Below, one piece after another: positions 40,601-55,000 of a stretch of 64,000 nucleotides of DNA (position 1 is the stretch's first letter; every line of letters starts with the position of its first letter). Position numbers and translations under genes: made by a program. This DNA comes from Nautilus pompilius (lineage: Eukaryota; Mollusca; Cephalopoda; Nautilida; Nautilidae). The stretch spans positions 248,001 to 312,000 of the forward strand of contig JACATO010001061.1 in NCBI GenBank assembly GCA_018389105.1, written 5' to 3'. Under the pieces are notes generated by a model, which worked only from the letters and a program-made list of their open reading frames with translations, ran no database searches and had not been told where the DNA came from.

Positions 40601-43011
40601 GGGACTGACTACAAAAATCAGTGTCCACAGCCATCTATAGTGCTGCTGCTTTCTGATGAAACAGTTCACAAAAGTTCAGGTAGACAGAAGTGAATTTCCC
40701 AATTACAATTCGGACATTTTCTTTGTATGTAATATATTATAGAGCAAATTAATGTAAAATTAAACAATCAAAAATTTTCAAATTGTTTTAATGAAAGCTT
40801 CTTAAATATTATATTTTTAATCAATAAACAATTCTTTATGGTATACAATGCATTATTGTGTCATCTTTTGATATTGGGCTTGTCATTCGGTTTCCGCTTT
40901 ATTATATTCCTGTCATTCCTGTGACATCTGTTCTTTTTGAGTTTGAGTTGACCATGGACAGTACGTCAAGGAGAGGAAGTAAAATAATCACCTCCAATGA
41001 ACACACCTCTCTCACAAGAGAAATTGCCAATGAAGCCAAAGTTAGTAGGAGTGGTCGATAAGATTATTAAAAAGAAATAAACTGCAAGCTCCGTGTTCTC
41101 ATCAAGGAAAAGCAAATACAGAATAAAACAGAAAGCATCATTCAGAGATGATGCAAAATTAATATGAATGAGAAAGCAGGATCCCAGAAAAACTATGGCA
41201 TTTTTAACCAGGAATTAGTAGCAGCAGGTGCCTAGGTATCATCATTAACTGTAAGATGTTGAATGCTTGAGGTGGAGCACCAAACCAAGAAACCTAAGAA
41301 AAGACAATTGCTAACAAAAATAATGACAACTAAATGCTATGCATGAGTCCAAAAATATGCTGGTTAGTCAAAAGAAAACTCGTGCAATATGTTATTTTCA
41401 GAAGAGTCATTTTTTTGTTGATCTTAAACAAATGTCAATTTTTATGCTATTCACCTGATAAACCAACAAACAGTTTTCACAATAATTAAATTGTGAGATC
41501 CAGAGAAGAAAATGTTTTGGTATTGTTTCTCTGTAAGAAGAACTGCCTCATGTGCCTATGCAAGGCATGATGAACATTAAAAAATATACTGAGATTCTAG
41601 AACATTGTGCTAAATCTAAACTTTTGAAGTTATCCTCAAACGTGATTTTCCAACAGGATCTGGCTCAATGACATACATCAAAATCCATGGACTATGTGTA
41701 AGATGCAATTTCAAAACTTGGTTATATACAACTACAGAAAAAGTGATCAGATCTGCTGTCCAAGTCTGGTTTAATGACAAAGAAATAAGCAAAATCTGTA
41801 CCCAAGCATCTTCAAGGTATTATTAAACGTAAAAGTGGTAATATCAAACAACGTATATTAAAAGCTTGTTTTTCTTCATCCTATCCACATTAATTTGCAC
41901 AATACCATAGCTTCAGGCAGAAAAAAATAAAAAAATCAAGAAAGCAGAACATTTTTTGTAAAAAAAAGGTGGCAACATAAAAAAATTTGCATTTTCCTTC
42001 TTAAAATTCATTGGGACATTTTTTCACTAAACAGAAAATATTTACAAAGCAAAACATATAATAATAAGTTTAAGCTGAAACTCAAGTTACATAAAACTTC
42101 TTTTCACCAAAATAAGCAAAATGATTCCACATTTATGATGGTCAGTGTAGATATAATAGAGACATTTAAATGAAACCTGGCTGGTTATGATCGCAGTAAT
42201 TCTGTTTTCAGTTTGGCTTTAGTATATAAAGTGAACTGATCCGTTTAACATCTTTAGAAAATGTGCAGTGATGCACAGGTAAATACAGAGCATTGTAAGG
42301 CTGATCAGGTTGATGTTTTAACCACCACTTAATATAACATGTCTTACCCGTTAATATCGAACGTCACAAGTGTTCCAGTAGTGTGTTCCTTGACAAATCG
42401 AACCCAAAAAGTGAGAGACAAACCAGAACTACTCAGTTTTAATGGATGAATTAATCTAGAACCATCCATTGATATGTCAGAGTCAAAAAACAGGTCAAAA
42501 TTACTGGAAACATCTGAAAACAAAAATTCATAGTTTGATATTATAAACAATACTGTATTATCAACAGAACAAACAAAAATTTGTTAAATTTCCATTGTAA
42601 GCAAAAAATACAAGTATCTTTCACAGCACAAAGAGAAATAATGATAGAAATAGGTGCTGAGGAAGACTCAAGTGCAGTATTATATTTAAATTCTTGTGAT
42701 CTTGAAACTGGAAAATCAGAATCTGTAGGTAAGAATATATACTGTAACATCTGCCCATCAATCATATATTCCAGGGAAACTTTTGTTGCATTATTATCCT
42801 TTTTTGATGAAGATCTCAACATACAAAAAGGAAAAGATCAATTTGAGCACTGAATTCAGAAAAGGAAAACATAATTAGCTGAAAAGGGTGATCAACTTTG
42901 TCAGCATTGAGTGGTAATTTAGAGGGGTTAAAGCAATGCCACCAAGGGGCCAGGGGTCAAGAGATACCAAATAAGAACAGTTCAAAACTACTACTGAACA
43001 CACAAATATGG

Positions 43012-43042
<31 letters not shown>

Positions 43043-46000
43043 TACATACATACACACACACAATGGATCTGCATATGGGGTAGATAAAACAAGATCCAAT
43101 GTATCAGCAGCATTTGGGTTGAGTGCAGGGATAACAAAGAGTGTGAGTGATAGGTCAGTTCTCCACCACAACTAAGTAAAAGCAGCTCATAGGGATGAGA
43201 AGACTTTGTCTGGTGATTAAATTAAGGTGGATGGTGAGCTCCCTCCTGGACAGGTCATGCTTCTGCCAGTGGTCTGACACCAGCTGCTTGCACATTGGTA
43301 TAGTAGACATTGCGTCAAGCTCCAGATTTACACTTCAAGCACTGGTGATCCTTACAGCCCAGTGTTATTGTTCCTAACATTCAGAAGTTGGTTAAGTACT
43401 AGAAAACATTTTCTGAGTCATCAAGTAGAACAATTTATTACCATCCAACTGAAATTGATATTTTTAGAACGAGCAAGCTATACTTTAGAAAAGTTTCCTT
43501 TTAATCAACATCTTACATTTATAAATGATCTATGGGATGTAAACCTTTTCTGCACCAGATAATTTACCAGGTTTCTTCTTAAATTTGTTTGAAGCCTATC
43601 CCATTTGATGCCAAACTTGTATTCAACCTTCAATAAAACTTACTTTCATACTAGAAGAGCTGACAGTCCAAACCAAGTTTAGCATGTAACGACCTTGAAA
43701 ATTTCATAGGATGAGAAGTAGGGTAACTAAGGTCATTCAAGTTTTTTTGGATACTGTTCTGGTGAACAGCTGGTTGGTTTTCCAAGGTTTATCAAGTTAG
43801 TGGCATAGAAAAAGAAACTGTAGCACATCCCATACACAACTAGTCCTTCTTTCTTAGTCATTTTAAGAGGGCATCACTAGTAACAGTGCAGTCAGCATGG
43901 CATTTAGCAACAAGATGACTGACAATGGAATGGTGCATGCCAAGTTGCCTCTTTACATTTATGCAATAAAGTCTAGCAATTCTCATTCAAATCATTTCTT
44001 TTCTCTGGGCTTCTGTATAATAATCATTTCATTCAAATATGAAAATGCTATATGGTTGCAATACTTTCTTTTTAACTTATGGTTGAGATGCAGATTTTTT
44101 TGTCAGATTAACAGAACAAAAACAAATCAACAATTAAAAATATTTCCTTGCCAATAATTCCATTAAAAGGTGAGGAAATTCATCCTCCTCAGAGAATTAA
44201 ATTACTTCAGCATAGACTTTTTTTTAGAGAACTGGTATTGCGAACACAGACATACTTCTGCAGGCTCCACCAAGATACAAGCTGCTTTGTGGACAATTAC
44301 AAAATGCAGAATCTCCAATGGCAATACACTTAGCAGTCCCACACTCCATCACTGAGCAAGGGTCAACTCGGTATTCACATTTAGCACCTGAATAACCTGT
44401 AAAGAAAAAAATATAACCTATTACATAGTGTCTACAGAAACTCGATAACAATTCTATTTGTATTTAGAATCACCTGACTAATCATTTTTGCAAAACTTCT
44501 TTCTCTAATAGTATGCAATGATTTTCACCAAACTATGGCAACTCTTAATCTCCAAAATTTAAATACATCAGAAGACTACAGCCATTTCCTAACCATCCTC
44601 TATGAACAGACATATATTTACCCCCACCTACCTATGAGTTCCATGATGCTGGGCCTGGTAAAATTGTGCACCTTAGAAATATAGCCAGTTGAGAAAGACT
44701 TGCATTTTGGTGTTTTCATGAGTTTTGAAAGATTTGGTGCACAAAAGTGAACAAATGGTATTTACCAGAAAAGTGTGACTATGATTTCTCATGCAGATGA
44801 CATAGTTTTGAACTTCTCTGAGGGGAGCAGGGCCATTTGGAGATGTAGTGATGAACCAAAGTTTCATCATACATGACAATCCTGTTTGTGAAGTCATCTT
44901 CCTCAGTCACAATGATGCTTTATTTCAGTAGATGGTATCGAAACATTCAGAGCTCAATATCTCAAAATATTTCAGAAACCAAAATACTGGCGGGGTAACA
45001 TTTCCAAGTTCTTATGACTAATAAAAATTTCTTCAGTGACATCTCACATGTGCAATGTTTCTTTATGAAACCTCACACTAGGCTGCTCGTTATCATCTAC
45101 ACTTTCCCCACCCATGTACTTACACCAGATGTACACAACCTTATGTGGCAGAATGCCATCATGAAACCATGCTGCAATTCTCTGATGAATTTCAGGAAAT
45201 TAACTGCCCTCAGTCAAAAACCATGCATTTACTGAATTTCTGTAGCAGTTTTACTTCATTTACCATCTTGGTTCTAATATCTACTGAGGTACTGCTGCAT
45301 GCCAGCCATCCAGCAGACAAGCGCATCCATAGTCAGTAACAAAAGTGTAACTTCCTCTTGGACCCACCTTTGTATGATTGCAAGAAAATTGAACACTGCT
45401 GAAACATGTATTTTGGAAAAACTCAATCATACAGAACTCAACAATCATTTTCTGTACATATCTGTTTGTATCTCTATAATAAAAGATGCCTTTGTGTTAA
45501 TTTTATCATTTATTTATTAACTATGTTTTATTTTAAGATAAAATATCAGTTTTATTCTTTAAATTCAAACATGCAATTATCCAAGATCATTCATTAAGTT
45601 AAGCTTTCTCATGTAACCCCCTTTGTAAAGTTTACAACTGGCAGCCTGAAAACATCCACGGAATAGGTTGAGAGACTTTTGGTGGAAAATATGGTAGAAC
45701 AGGTTTTCCTTATTTTAATAAAAATGCATGAAACTGAATTCTCCTACCTGCCTATTTTCTGAACAACTTTTAGATCAGCAAACAATTATAAAGTTTGATG
45801 GTTTGAATGATCTCTTTTAATGAAAGAGTTTTGTTCAGGTTCACATCTTTGAATGCAAATTTTGACATATTTAGCAATTAAGAAAATACTATGCATACAG
45901 AGCATCACAAGTCTGACCAGAGTTTCTGTCTCACTGATGTGCTTGGTCCGAGATTTAACATTACAGCTGCTGTCTACCTTATGTTGCTAAGTAGTTCAGA

Positions 46001-49000
46001 TATGTACACAGTAAGATATTAATAATGATGCTGTACATGAAATATGAAGGAGGCACAGCATCAGCCCTGATAAATCAGTCACCTTTGGAACAGCTACAGG
46101 AAAAGTTAGCAGTCTTTGAAATGCTGCACTCTGCTCCATGTAAACAAGGGTTTGATTTGCAAGGATCCTTTATGTACTGGCAATACTTTCCAAAATATTC
46201 TGAAAGGGTAACAGGAACAAATATTCATAATGCTACTAATAAAGCGTGTTAAAGGAAAGTGTTTTTTTTATTAAAATGCTCAAATTAGTACACAAAAATT
46301 TCAACTACAAAAAAGAAATCAAATCAAACAGGTAAAAACACGTGACCAGTTCATGGTCAAGTTGTTTCCAGCTCATATTGGAACAGCCAACTAGGGGTAC
46401 TTTTACAGGTCATGGCTGTACTGTCACCTTGAAACCTCGAGAGTCAACGCTTTTCTCAAAGAGCCCGCTGAACTCAATGAAAACAAATGGTTAAATTTCT
46501 GCTTGGAAACAACACTTTTATTGCTGCAATCTCTTGATCCAAGGTATCAGCTGCTTCCCAAGGCTATTGCTCCCCTTACCAAACTGTGCACCAGCGTTGA
46601 AAATGATGTCTGCTGGATCAGCGGTACCAACAAGCACACATCAAGCAAAGCAGGTGGGAAGGGTAGTGAATGCCATGGAGGAAGATGATGAGTTGAGCTT
46701 TTTCTGCAGGAAAAAGGATCCAGTAAAATAAGAAAGTCATCTTGTTCCGAATGTCTGCTGAAAAATGCCATTGGTACAATTCTAGATTTTCTTACTCACA
46801 AGTCTCAACTAAGCAAATCGAAAGTTTGGAAAACTGGCATTGGCAAAGAAATTCTCAACCGGAGCTGTACAAATGACAGCTTCATCAGCATGAATGCACC
46901 TTTGTTTCTATGTTTAGTGTTCTGTCAAAAGTATGTGGTTTACACTGTGGAATAAAAATTTGCATTGTCTGGCACAGTACCAACTGGATTATTTTGTTTG
47001 TTGACATATTGCTTAACAATAGTAAATTGGTTATGGCCACAGACCAGCTTCCTCCCTATAGTACACATGATAGCCTCATGGAATTATTGCAAACTAAACA
47101 GTCAGAAAATTTTAAACTGAAAACAAAAGAAATCTCTGAAAAATAGCAAAGAAATCAAAAAGAAGGCATTTATTTAAAATACTGAATCAGTTTAGTCTGC
47201 GTGTAGCACCTGGTTCCATGGCGAAAATCTGTTCCTCAGGGCCTGGATGGTGGGGGATTGAGTACATTGTGGTGGCAGCACAATTGAAAAGTTCCCTGCT
47301 GGCAAGGGATCCTTTTTGCCCTGGACTTTCAATCTTTTGGCTGGAAAGGTTAGGTGACTCCAGACCGATTTTCAGATGAGGCTCCAAGGATTATTTCCCA
47401 CTGGATTTTTCAGCTGGGGGAGCGAACACTCTAACGAAGCTTTGCTCCAACACGGGAGCTTTTGCCCTCCACTAATGAGGTACTTTGGCCCTCACTCGGA
47501 GCTTGCTCCACCAGAGGTCCAAACCCCCACCAACTACCTTCTCTCTGGAGATAAACGCCCACCCTCACACATGAACTTTACACTACACCACACACTGCAA
47601 ACATACCCCAGGACTTAGAAAGTATCCTCAATAATTGATTATTGTTTATTCCCCCATTATAACCTTGTTGCTGTAGTTAACGTATTTGTTTTCTGTCTGT
47701 TTTATGGCAGGTTAACTCTGCCCAATGAAACTTCCTTTCACTAATAGAAATGAAAATCCCCCTGACCACCTTTTAATTTAAAATACCACAAAACCACCAT
47801 CAACCCCACCCTCCACCTTCTACATCTGTCCCCTTTCCAACAACACACAGTATACCAGTGAGAACAGAAATAACAGTCTTATAGTACCCTGCAGTGAAGA
47901 AGAAACCAGAAATGTTCTAAAACATCCGCTAGCATGCTAACTTTTGCTGAGAACACCTCTCTTCCTGATTGATGCTCCATATTGTTCATCATTCTCAGTG
48001 TTGCTGCTACAGTTGGGGAGGAAATGTTAATAACGTTAAGGCCAGACTTGTTGACATGCTATATTAATTCTCAAACAAACTGTGCACATCCTTAGAATAG
48101 CAGACAGGATTTTAAACTAAGAGATCCTCAGCAACAGTCTTTACAATCTCTTTTCCAGTATTCTTGTTTCCCGACATCAAATTTCAACAGCCATCCTCGA
48201 TTCAGAATTAAGTATACCTGTATCCCTACAGCTCTTTAAATGTTTTGTTGTTATTGCTGTTATGTTTTCTAGAAGACAACAGGCATTTTCATCAATGTGG
48301 ATCACAAAGGTTTACTGAAATAGCAGTCTTCTTGTAATTAAATGCTTTCTTGTTTCACTGTTTTTGTAGGTACAGTATCCTCCTCTTGAAAAGAATTTGT
48401 TAAAATACTTGTCTGTAGAGGTTAATACATCATAAGATTTTGGTGTGATAAGCTGGTCTAATTGATCTTCTGTGTAATTTAAGGGAAAAATGGCCATGTG
48501 CATGAATATACTCTGTAATTTTATATTTAAAATCATGAAATAATTCACATCCTTTCCCTAAGCAAAACACTTAAAACAAGCAAATGTCTGATAATAATAA
48601 TAATACATTACTGATAAATTTTTCATTCTTAAGAGCAGTCTTACATATGAGGATAGTGCAATTAAATGACTGTCGAGTCATAATCGTGCCAAACAACTTA
48701 CTGGTGTCGCAAGAACAGTTAACCAGCTGCTCGGCTTCATTACACAACCCATTGTGAGCACACATCTCCACCACACTGCACAAAGAGGATGTGATGTCAC
48801 ACTGGCGGCCCCAAGCATTTGCAGCACACCTAGGACAGAAATCATATGCCATTTCAACATTCTGTGCTGTAATTAACCTGTAAAATGTTCCTATTTTTAC
48901 ATTTTTCATTTTACATAATTACCATTGCTATTAAAAGCAATTTGTGAATATTTCAAACTGTTAACAAAAAAGTTTCTTTATTCTTCTGAAAATTTTTAAA

Positions 49001-52000
49001 ACCAACTCCATCTATCTTCTATGCCTGAAGGGATGTTATAGTGTGTAGCTCTGCACATTAAAAGCCATGACAATAAAGGATTAAAATTTTTAAATTACTG
49101 GATGTAAAAACTGAATTACTCCTTAAAAAACAACAAAAATGTGGATCCATGGTTTAAACCAATACAGACGAAAAGAGAGTCAAGTAAATGTTTTAGAAAC
49201 TACTTTAAAAAGATTCTGTAAACTTATCAAATATAAGTAGGTTAAATAAAATGTTCCCACACTTATTTTTCATGGTACACATATGGAAATACTTCCTTCT
49301 CCCTGTTGTATGAGGCCTGAACTGTGGTAGTGAAAAGGGAATGTAATCATGAAAGAATAAATTAGAAGAATCCTCTCATGCTTGACTATAAATCACTGAA
49401 CTTACTTGCAGAAGAAATCCTCCTGAAGACTGTAACAGCTTCCATCATTTTGACAGGGTTTACTTGCACAATAATCTACAGATGCATCACAGGTTTTTCC
49501 ACTCCATCCAGTTGTACACTTACAGCTGAAGTCATTTACAAGATCAATGCAGGAAGCATTGTGGCTGCATGGTTGGCTGCCACATTCATCAATTTCATTC
49601 TTAGTAAACAAATGGATAAATAAATAAATAAAAGAATTAACAACATTTCAAAGACAGGGTTAATTTTTAAACCAAAATTACAAAATGAATCTACTAGGGT
49701 TGTTCAAATAAAACCTGACCAGATACAGGTTTCACTTGAACAACCATAGTACTGGCAGATGTTTTTTAAGGATTTATTCCTTGATCGACAGTCATACAGA
49801 CACCAGCCTCAATACATTTTAACGTAGCTTAATTACAGCAGTAGGAAATATATGCAACTTCTACTCACTACTGCTCATGCACTTGAATGTCCTTAAGCAT
49901 TCACACAAAACCTGTTCAAGAAGTGAATGGTTAGATATCTTATTGCAATAATATTAGTGCATATCTCAAAATATTCAGATCCAGCTAAATGGTACTGGTA
50001 CACAAAGATTTTCAAACTTTGCCAGCTTACAGTTTAAAATACACACAGAAAAAACATCTGGTATACTAAATAAGCCAGGAGTGATTTACTGTCTAAATAA
50101 ACTCTTACCATACAATACATACACAATATTAGAAAATTATCATCAGCATTAAATCATTATTATTATTAGTTGAACTTGTGTAGTAATGCATTATCACAAT
50201 AAACTGTGGTCATTCAAAATGTTTAGGTGGGAACATTATGAAAAAGCATCCTATATATTTTGAACAAATGTGCAACTACTTGCAACCCTTACCAACCGAC
50301 AGATTTTGAGATGGTTACTTAAACTACCAAACAATGCTACACTGCATGTGAAGGGGATATGGAATCAAGATTTTACAAATTTGTCAGAAATGAGTTATGG
50401 CTAAGAATTTTGACCCAAAGCTCTCAAGCCAGTTGTTTTTCCCCATGTGTATAACCCTGATCAACATATCTTCAGAAAATTACTTTATAAGAGGACAACA
50501 AACCAATTTCCAACCATTATTTCTGTAAATAATTCATATAAGCAGTGTCAAGTTTTGGGGTTAGGGGTGTTTGTTCTGTTCTAAAATTATGTAATAAAAC
50601 CAACGGGAAATTATTACTGACCTACAATTCATTTTATATTTATTTCCTAACTACTGATGTTAATAAGTTTTATTTTTAAAAAGCTGTAGAATGTGCTAAT
50701 GTTTGCTTTATTACTTACTGTACTCTCCTGAAAAACACCAAAATTAACTACATATTCTGCTCTTTAAGAGCCAGCTTGTATCAACAACAAAATTGATGAG
50801 TAAAGTCCACTTCAATTATCACCTGTTAATTGATTTGCAACTCATGTTAAGATGTTTAATAAAACAACACATTAAAATAATATTTTTAGCAATAAATTAA
50901 ATTAACAATGGATATCTCACCTCACAATTTCTGCCGGTGTAGCCAGGCAGGCAGAAACACTGATAGTCATTGACTAAGTCTGTACAGTTCACTGATTGGT
51001 TGGAAATACAGTTCTTATGAGTTTTGTTTGTATAAAAACAATCATCTTCATTGGTATCACAATTAGTCCCTGGAGAGGATAAATGGTTTATTTATTAGAG
51101 AAGAAACTGCATCTTAAGTTGAATAATTTCACAAAAGAAAAAAAAAGATTGAAGAAACACAATGACATACCTGGATTATTTGTCAATAGGAATTTCTCAA
51201 AAAGTAAGAAAATAAATCACTTGAGCAAACACAATTTTTCAGGAAGCTTTCATTGTTTGAATATTTTCATGCTGTGAATATTTTTTTATAATGCAATTAA
51301 GTTTAATGGACAGAAAACTTCCATTATGCACTGAAACACTTTAGAAATTAAGCACCCTCCAAAATAAAAATGGCTTATAACAGGATGCTGAAGAAAATAT
51401 GTTACTCAACAAAATCTTGCGATACCATCAAATATACAACAACAACAAAAAACACTACATGCAAATTTTCTTTTATAGCCATTTATTTTTTTCTTAAACA
51501 GCACAAAGCACTTATTGTTAAGAATAGCTGCAGATTTTTACTCTTGGAAAACATGATTGATTGTCTATAAGATGAATATATGGTTTCAAATTTCAACTAC
51601 AAATAGAATGGCACCATGGTTCAGGAATCTGGATGGAAGGCTCTTCCAAAGACAAATTCACAGCTTAGCTGGGCATGTATTTGTCTTCTGTAAACTGTCA
51701 TGCAGCTCATCACAAATCTACAAGAGGTAGCAAAGAGACCTGGCTAACCCCTTATTACTATGCAGCATCAAGATTGGCTGATGTGAGTACATCATCGATA
51801 ATAAAAATCTATGCAGATTGCACTGATAAGGAAACTAAGTATACCAGAACAATCTAATCATCATCAGCAATCAGCAGCAGTCAGAATTTACACCTTCATA
51901 CAGACAATTTATAAACCATTCCATCAGCTTTGGTACTGGTAATGTCATGTATGGGTTTCTGTGAATACTAAAGTTTACAGTCAGTTGAATTTTCTGAACC

Positions 52001-55000
52001 AGAATCTTAAACTCCAGTGATATATTAATATCTGCATCTGATTCTCTTTCCTCTTCTGCGCAGATATGGACAAAAAGGACCAAACCTGACATCGACTCCA
52101 AAAAATTAAAATAAAAACAAGAAAAGACAAATTTGTACATCTGGACAAAGATCATCTGTAAGGTTAGCAAGTAAAATAGTTTGTCACCCATTAACAAAAA
52201 TGGCTAGAATGCATCCAGGAATTAAAAAAAAAAAAAAACAACATATTTTAAAAAGTCAGTTTGCTGCTAGTTTCCAAGTAACATACTAAAATGTGTATAC
52301 CAATATTAAAACTGTTATGCTGCATGTAATATAGAAATGGTTAAGTGGAACAATCTCCTCCTATAGACTGACCCATCCACCATTTTAAAAATTACATTGT
52401 GTAATTCCATTTCTGAATGATTCTATTTAACATATTACCAAATGTATTTCAGACTCATTTCAAAATTTTTTATTAAGTTTAGTTGAGTCCTTAATTATAA
52501 ATAGTATTAATTTTGAAAAAAGTTCTCTTATTCAAATTTGACAAACATTTTTCTTTTATGATCAATTCAAACAACTTTATTTCAATATTCATTTTATCTT
52601 TGCTAATTGCAAACAAAGGCATCAGTCACCAACAGGTTCAAACAAGCACTGTTACAATGAATTACCTTTGATCTTAATGAATTCTGACCCATAACTCAGG
52701 TAATGGCCTCTTCCTTAATTGAGCACAAAAATATTTTGACACATTTTTTCCTTAATGACAGCTTTAATCTGCTGACTTCATCACTTAGGGAGTAAACAGC
52801 CACACAAATGCTACTAAGTTTCTTTGTTTTCTTTAAATAAAGATTCTGTCAACTGGGTTTTAAAAACAACAAGAGACTGTGAGTTTAGTTGCTATTAAAA
52901 TTTCTACTCTACAGTCAGTGATGAAATGATGATGATCTTATGCATACATGAGAGCTTGAACCATGGGTTTCTGCAGAAACTTTCCAAGATTTGTGAGAGC
53001 CAGAATGAAGACCAAACACAGAGCCTCTGAAAGTCCATATTTAGTTAGTCTGGCACAACCAACCTGACTTGGTTTCCAGTGCTTGCTTTCTGAATTTTTT
53101 ACCTTGATTATCATGAAGAATTGTTACATAACCTTTTGTAGAGATTACATTAAATAAGAAAGAAATTTCAGATGCCATGTCAAATTCTTCCATGTTATTA
53201 GCCTCGACACCAAAATTGCACAGCTCAGTGCTGGCACAGATCAAACAACATATTTTCTTTCCATTAATAAAAAAAAACTATATTCATTTACATTTGCTTA
53301 ACTAACAAAAAGAAAACATCACATTCACACACTCTTCTCCCCTCTCAACATACTACTGTTCCTATTTTCCACCCACTGTTTGATGTCATCAATCAGAGTT
53401 TATTAACGTCACAATCTTCCTTGTGTTCCTGAAATTTGTCCAGTCAGTATTAAGCACACAAGTCTTCTATTACATACCATGTGTTAAAAGTATCTAACAC
53501 TTCTCCTGGTCATATTGTTTATCAGTTTTTGCTTTTGCCCAGCATTTGGAAGATTTCTCCATTGGTATTTTTTGTTGCCAACTCACTTTCACCATTCTTA
53601 ACAGCTATGCATCCATAACAACTAATCATTTCTTCATTTCTTTCATCATTGTCCATGCTTCCAAAGCATAAAGTAGCATTGGCCATATGTAACATTTCAT
53701 AATCCTATACCTAGCATATACTAATAGTATTGTTTTATTATCTGTTATACAACACTGAATTATAAAAATAACATCTTTGGAAGTCTTACAAACATCTGTA
53801 GTTAGAAGCATTTTTTTTTCAAAATAAGCACAAAGGCTTCATACAGTAATCAAAAGGCTCTACTAATCACCTGGAAAGATAAGCACATATTGGAGATGCT
53901 CAGATAAATTGGTCTGAAATAGTGTCTCCATAATGGTGTCTGGACAGGTTTCATTTGAGTGTCCCAACAAAGTGGAAAGTTCTGTTTGCCTACCTGTAAA
54001 CCCTTTTTTGCATGTGCAGTTGTATCCATTTAGTTTGTCAGAACAGGTCCCATGCTGGCAGGGAGATGAAGCACAGTCATCAATATTGTGTTGACAACGA
54101 ATGCCATTATATCCGTTGGGACACTGACATGAGAAACCTTCATGAGTTGAGGTACAGGTGCCATTCCGAAGGCATGGTTGGTTCTGGCAAAAATCTATTT
54201 CCTTGCAACTGCCAGAAGGATCTAAAAATAAATTATAATGGTCAAATTGAAACATTAGCTGACTTGTTTTCATTTAGACATGCACACTCATATAGCAGGA
54301 AAAAAAGTGGTTGTGATAATAACACTTTGTTCAAAATCATGAGCCTACCTCTTAAATTATTAACATGTTCACTGCGAGGTCCACCTGTTGAAAATTTACT
54401 TTTCCAAACTTATATGCACAGTAGAGAAAGACTTGTGAGAAGTAAACAGCTGCTGCTCTCGACTTACCACTTTACATTTGCAATCACACATAACTTATTC
54501 TGATAGATATACACTTTCCATTAAGTAATATATCAGCACCTGTATTCTTTTAAGGTTTAGAGGTGGGTTTACAGCTCAGGGGAAGGAATTTTCCAAATGA
54601 TTTCTGGTAGATAATTGGTCAAGCCACAAAAGAGTGCTGTGAACTTAACCATAAATGCAATATTGTTTTTGGAAAATTTTTTAATGATATTATTAAGAAG
54701 TTTATCCACTTTTCAAAAATGTTATGGGAGAATTCACTGTAGCTGTAGAATACTAAACTGTGATAACTTCTAACGGTAAACAGCATCCAATAACATGTCT
54801 TAATGACATGGGAGAATATTCAGCCACAGATTGTTTAAAAATTATGAAAATCTGACTTATTAAAGAAAATTTCAGTGTTTTAAAAAATGAGGTATCCAGT
54901 TGTCATTTATTTAGCTCACTAAAATAGTTTCCTTAATAACTATGTGGTGCTAAGGAATCACTATTTAGTAGCTTTTCCACTATATCCCATGTTATAATAA

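Noticed and set aside
46500..46740. Possible hAT transposase fragment (LLLQSLDPRYQLL)
   Set aside because: Only one short block resembles the family and no BED finger or dimerisation block is seen; too weak to annotate as an element.
54012..54503. Long plus-strand open frame (163 codons)
   Set aside because: It starts as the antisense of the EGF exon 53994-54221 and has no domain of its own. The EGF pattern and splice sites support the minus strand.
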